From positions 1 to 5,738 of the forward strand of contig DERU01000220.1 in NCBI GenBank assembly GCA_002361095.1: DNA of 5,738 nt. The letters run 5' to 3'. The position numbers and the translations under genes were made by a program. The stretch comes from Lachnospiraceae bacterium UBA3332. GTDB lineage: Bacteria; Bacillota; Clostridia; Lachnospirales; Lachnospiraceae. The stretch's first letter is position 1; each line of letters begins with the position of its first letter. This document shows positions 4,472 through 5,738 of the stretch, piece after piece. The notes under the pieces are model-generated. The model was not told the DNA's origin and ran no database searches. It worked only from the letters and a program-made list of their open reading frames with translations.

Positions 4472-5738
4472 TTTATGCGAAAAGCTTCCGGTAAAACGGC
4501 ATTTGCAAAATATCCGGAAAATGATGACCGTACTTTGGAAACTGGACGTATGGCAGTTTCCCATGGCGGTATTGGCGGTCGTAACCGGAACCGTGCAAAA
4601 TTATTTGCTGCTTCTGCTGCCGGCCTGGACGCTCAACCGCCTTGCGCAGGGGGCCGGCTGGGGACAGCTGGTCAGGCCGGTTGCCGCTTTTTTGGCAGCG
4701 GTCTGGTTTTGTCAGGCGGCGCAAAGACAGCTTTGGGGGCTGGTGGAGGTAAAAAGGGGACTGGTCGCCTCCCGTTTTCGTCTGGTGCAGTCCCAAAAAC
4801 TGATGCAGATGGACTTTTCCCTGTTGGACAGCCCAAGGCTTTTACAGATTCAGGAAAAAATCCGGAAGGACAATGAGTGGGGAGCCGGGATTTTCACGAT
4901 TTTTTGGAATTTTGACTGGATGGCGCGCGGTATTTTCGGACTGGCGGGCGCATTGGCGCTGGCGGCTCCGGTTTTGCCTGCGGTCCGCAGTACCGGACAG
5001 CGGGCGGTGTGGATTCTTCCGGTGTTTTATCTGGCCGGATTGGCGGCCTTTATCCGGACAAAGCTGCGTCTGGCACGGAAAGGCAACGAAGTTTTGATGC
5101 GGGAAAAGACGGAGGAGGAAATGGCGCAAAAGCAAAGTTTCGTTTACGGGTTTGCGCAGCAGAAGGGATTTTCGTACCAGAACGGGAAGGACGTGCGTCT
5201 TTACGACGGGTATGGACTGTTTGACGAATATACGATCAGGCGGCTGCAGGGGCCCAGGCGGGAGGAGGATACCGGAATCGGAAGGATATTGGGAAAAAAC
5301 AGTTTTATCCGGTCATCCGGGGATCACTTTTTCCGGATTTTTCCGTATTTCTGGGTGGCGTATGTGGCGCTGCCCGGCGCTCTGCAGGCAGGATCTGTTT
5401 TACAGTATGCGGAGGCGCTTTCCCGTCTGGTGGGCGCGGTCAGCGATATTGCCATGGCGGCGGGACAGATCTCCCTTGCATGCCGCAGGCAGCTTTCCAT
5501 TTTGGAACTTTTGGAACTGGAGGATGAAATGTACAAGGGAAAGCTTCCGGTGGAAAAACGCAGCGATTACGCGTATGAGATTGAATTTTCCCACGTTTGG
5601 TTCCAATATCCGGGAGCGTCGGATTATGCCCTCAAGGATTTTTCCCTCAAATTGTCTGTCGGGGAAAAGCTTGCCATTGTGGGAAGGAACGGTTCTGGCA
5701 AGACTACGATGATCAAACTGCTGTGCAGGCTCTACGAG
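4461..5738 (+). CDS. Second ABC exporter half-transporter, partial (cut by window end)
   Basis: An open frame of 426 codons runs without a stop from the ATG at 4461 to the last base, so the C-terminus, perhaps 150-180 residues, lies outside. The membrane domain has segments near 35-55, 70-86, 154-175, 182-198 and 290-310 and the loop motif KDVRLY at 243-248, matching KDLRIF of its partner. The ATPase begins near 375 with FSHVWFQYPG, and Walker A GRNGSGKTT is seen at 408-416 with K414. The signature, Walker B and H-loop are not in view, so it cannot be said whether this half is catalytically complete. The ATG overlaps the end of the first exporter by 11 bases; AAGGGGG at 4442-4448 can serve as ribosome site, and coupled translation is likely. 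An alternative ATG at 4521 has no good site. The two halves differ clearly in sequence, which points to a heterodimer rather than a recent duplication. Confidence 0.9.
   Translation, partial: MNGDLCEKLPVKRHLQNIRKMMTVLWKLDVWQFPMAVLAVVTGTVQNYLLLLLPAWTLNRLAQGAGWGQLVRPVAAFLAAVWFCQAAQRQLWGLVEVKRGLVASRFRLVQSQKLMQMDFSLLDSPRLLQIQEKIRKDNEWGAGIFTIFWNFDWMARGIFGLAGALALAAPVLPAVRSTGQRAVWILPVFYLAGLAAFIRTKLRLARKGNEVLMREKTEEEMAQKQSFVYGFAQQKGFSYQNGKDVRLYDGYGLFDEYTIRRLQGPRREEDTGIGRILGKNSFIRSSGDHFFRIFPYFWVAYVALPGALQAGSVLQYAEALSRLVGAVSDIAMAAGQISLACRRQLSILELLELEDEMYKGKLPVEKRSDYAYEIEFSHVWFQYPGASDYALKDFSLKLSVGEKLAIVGRNGSGKTTMIKLLCRLYE

Noticed and set aside
4475..4876. 133-codon frame at the start of the second exporter gene
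   Set aside because: It is a +1-type shadow rich in G, A and R. The true frame is the one from 4461, which stays open to the window end and carries the exporter motifs.

Overview
The window looks like chromosomal DNA of a low-to-mid GC Gram-positive anaerobe, most likely a Clostridia/Lachnospiraceae-type Firmicute. This is inferred from family resemblance of the proteins and from purine-rich ribosome binding sites; no taxonomic marker is present. All recognisable genes lie on the + strand. The first 50 bases have only 8 G or C, whereas everything from about base 70 on is visibly GC-richer, so there is a sharp change of composition at the left edge.

Layout. 1-179: AT-rich promoter/leader with a 30-bp near-perfect palindrome and two possible leader hairpins. 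180-905: a CPBP-family (CAAX protease / bacteriocin-processing type) integral membrane protein. 906-971: a short gap with a good sigma-A-like promoter. 972-1691: a LytTR-type response regulator. 1706-2461: its GHKL (HPK10/AgrC-like) histidine kinase with one membrane segment and no sensor domain. 2462-2611: a 150-base regulatory gap with overlapping GC-rich hairpins and a direct repeat that fits the LytTR-box consensus. 2612-4471: a complete half-size ABC exporter (membrane domain plus ATPase). 4461-5738: a second, different ABC exporter half, overlapping the first by 11 bases and running off the right edge just after its Walker A motif.

How the parts may work together (inference). The regulator and kinase seem to form a small operon with its own promoter. 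The regulator probably binds the direct repeat at 2520-2549 and switches on the exporter pair, which has a poor -35 region as expected for an activated promoter. The two ABC halves are translationally coupled and probably form a heterodimer. CPBP proteins, LytTR/HPK10 two-component systems and ABC exporters often occur together in peptide signalling, bacteriocin production or immunity, and peptide-antibiotic defence loci. No precursor peptide gene is visible here, and neither exporter half has an N-terminal C39 peptidase domain. The cargo and the signal therefore cannot be told from this window.
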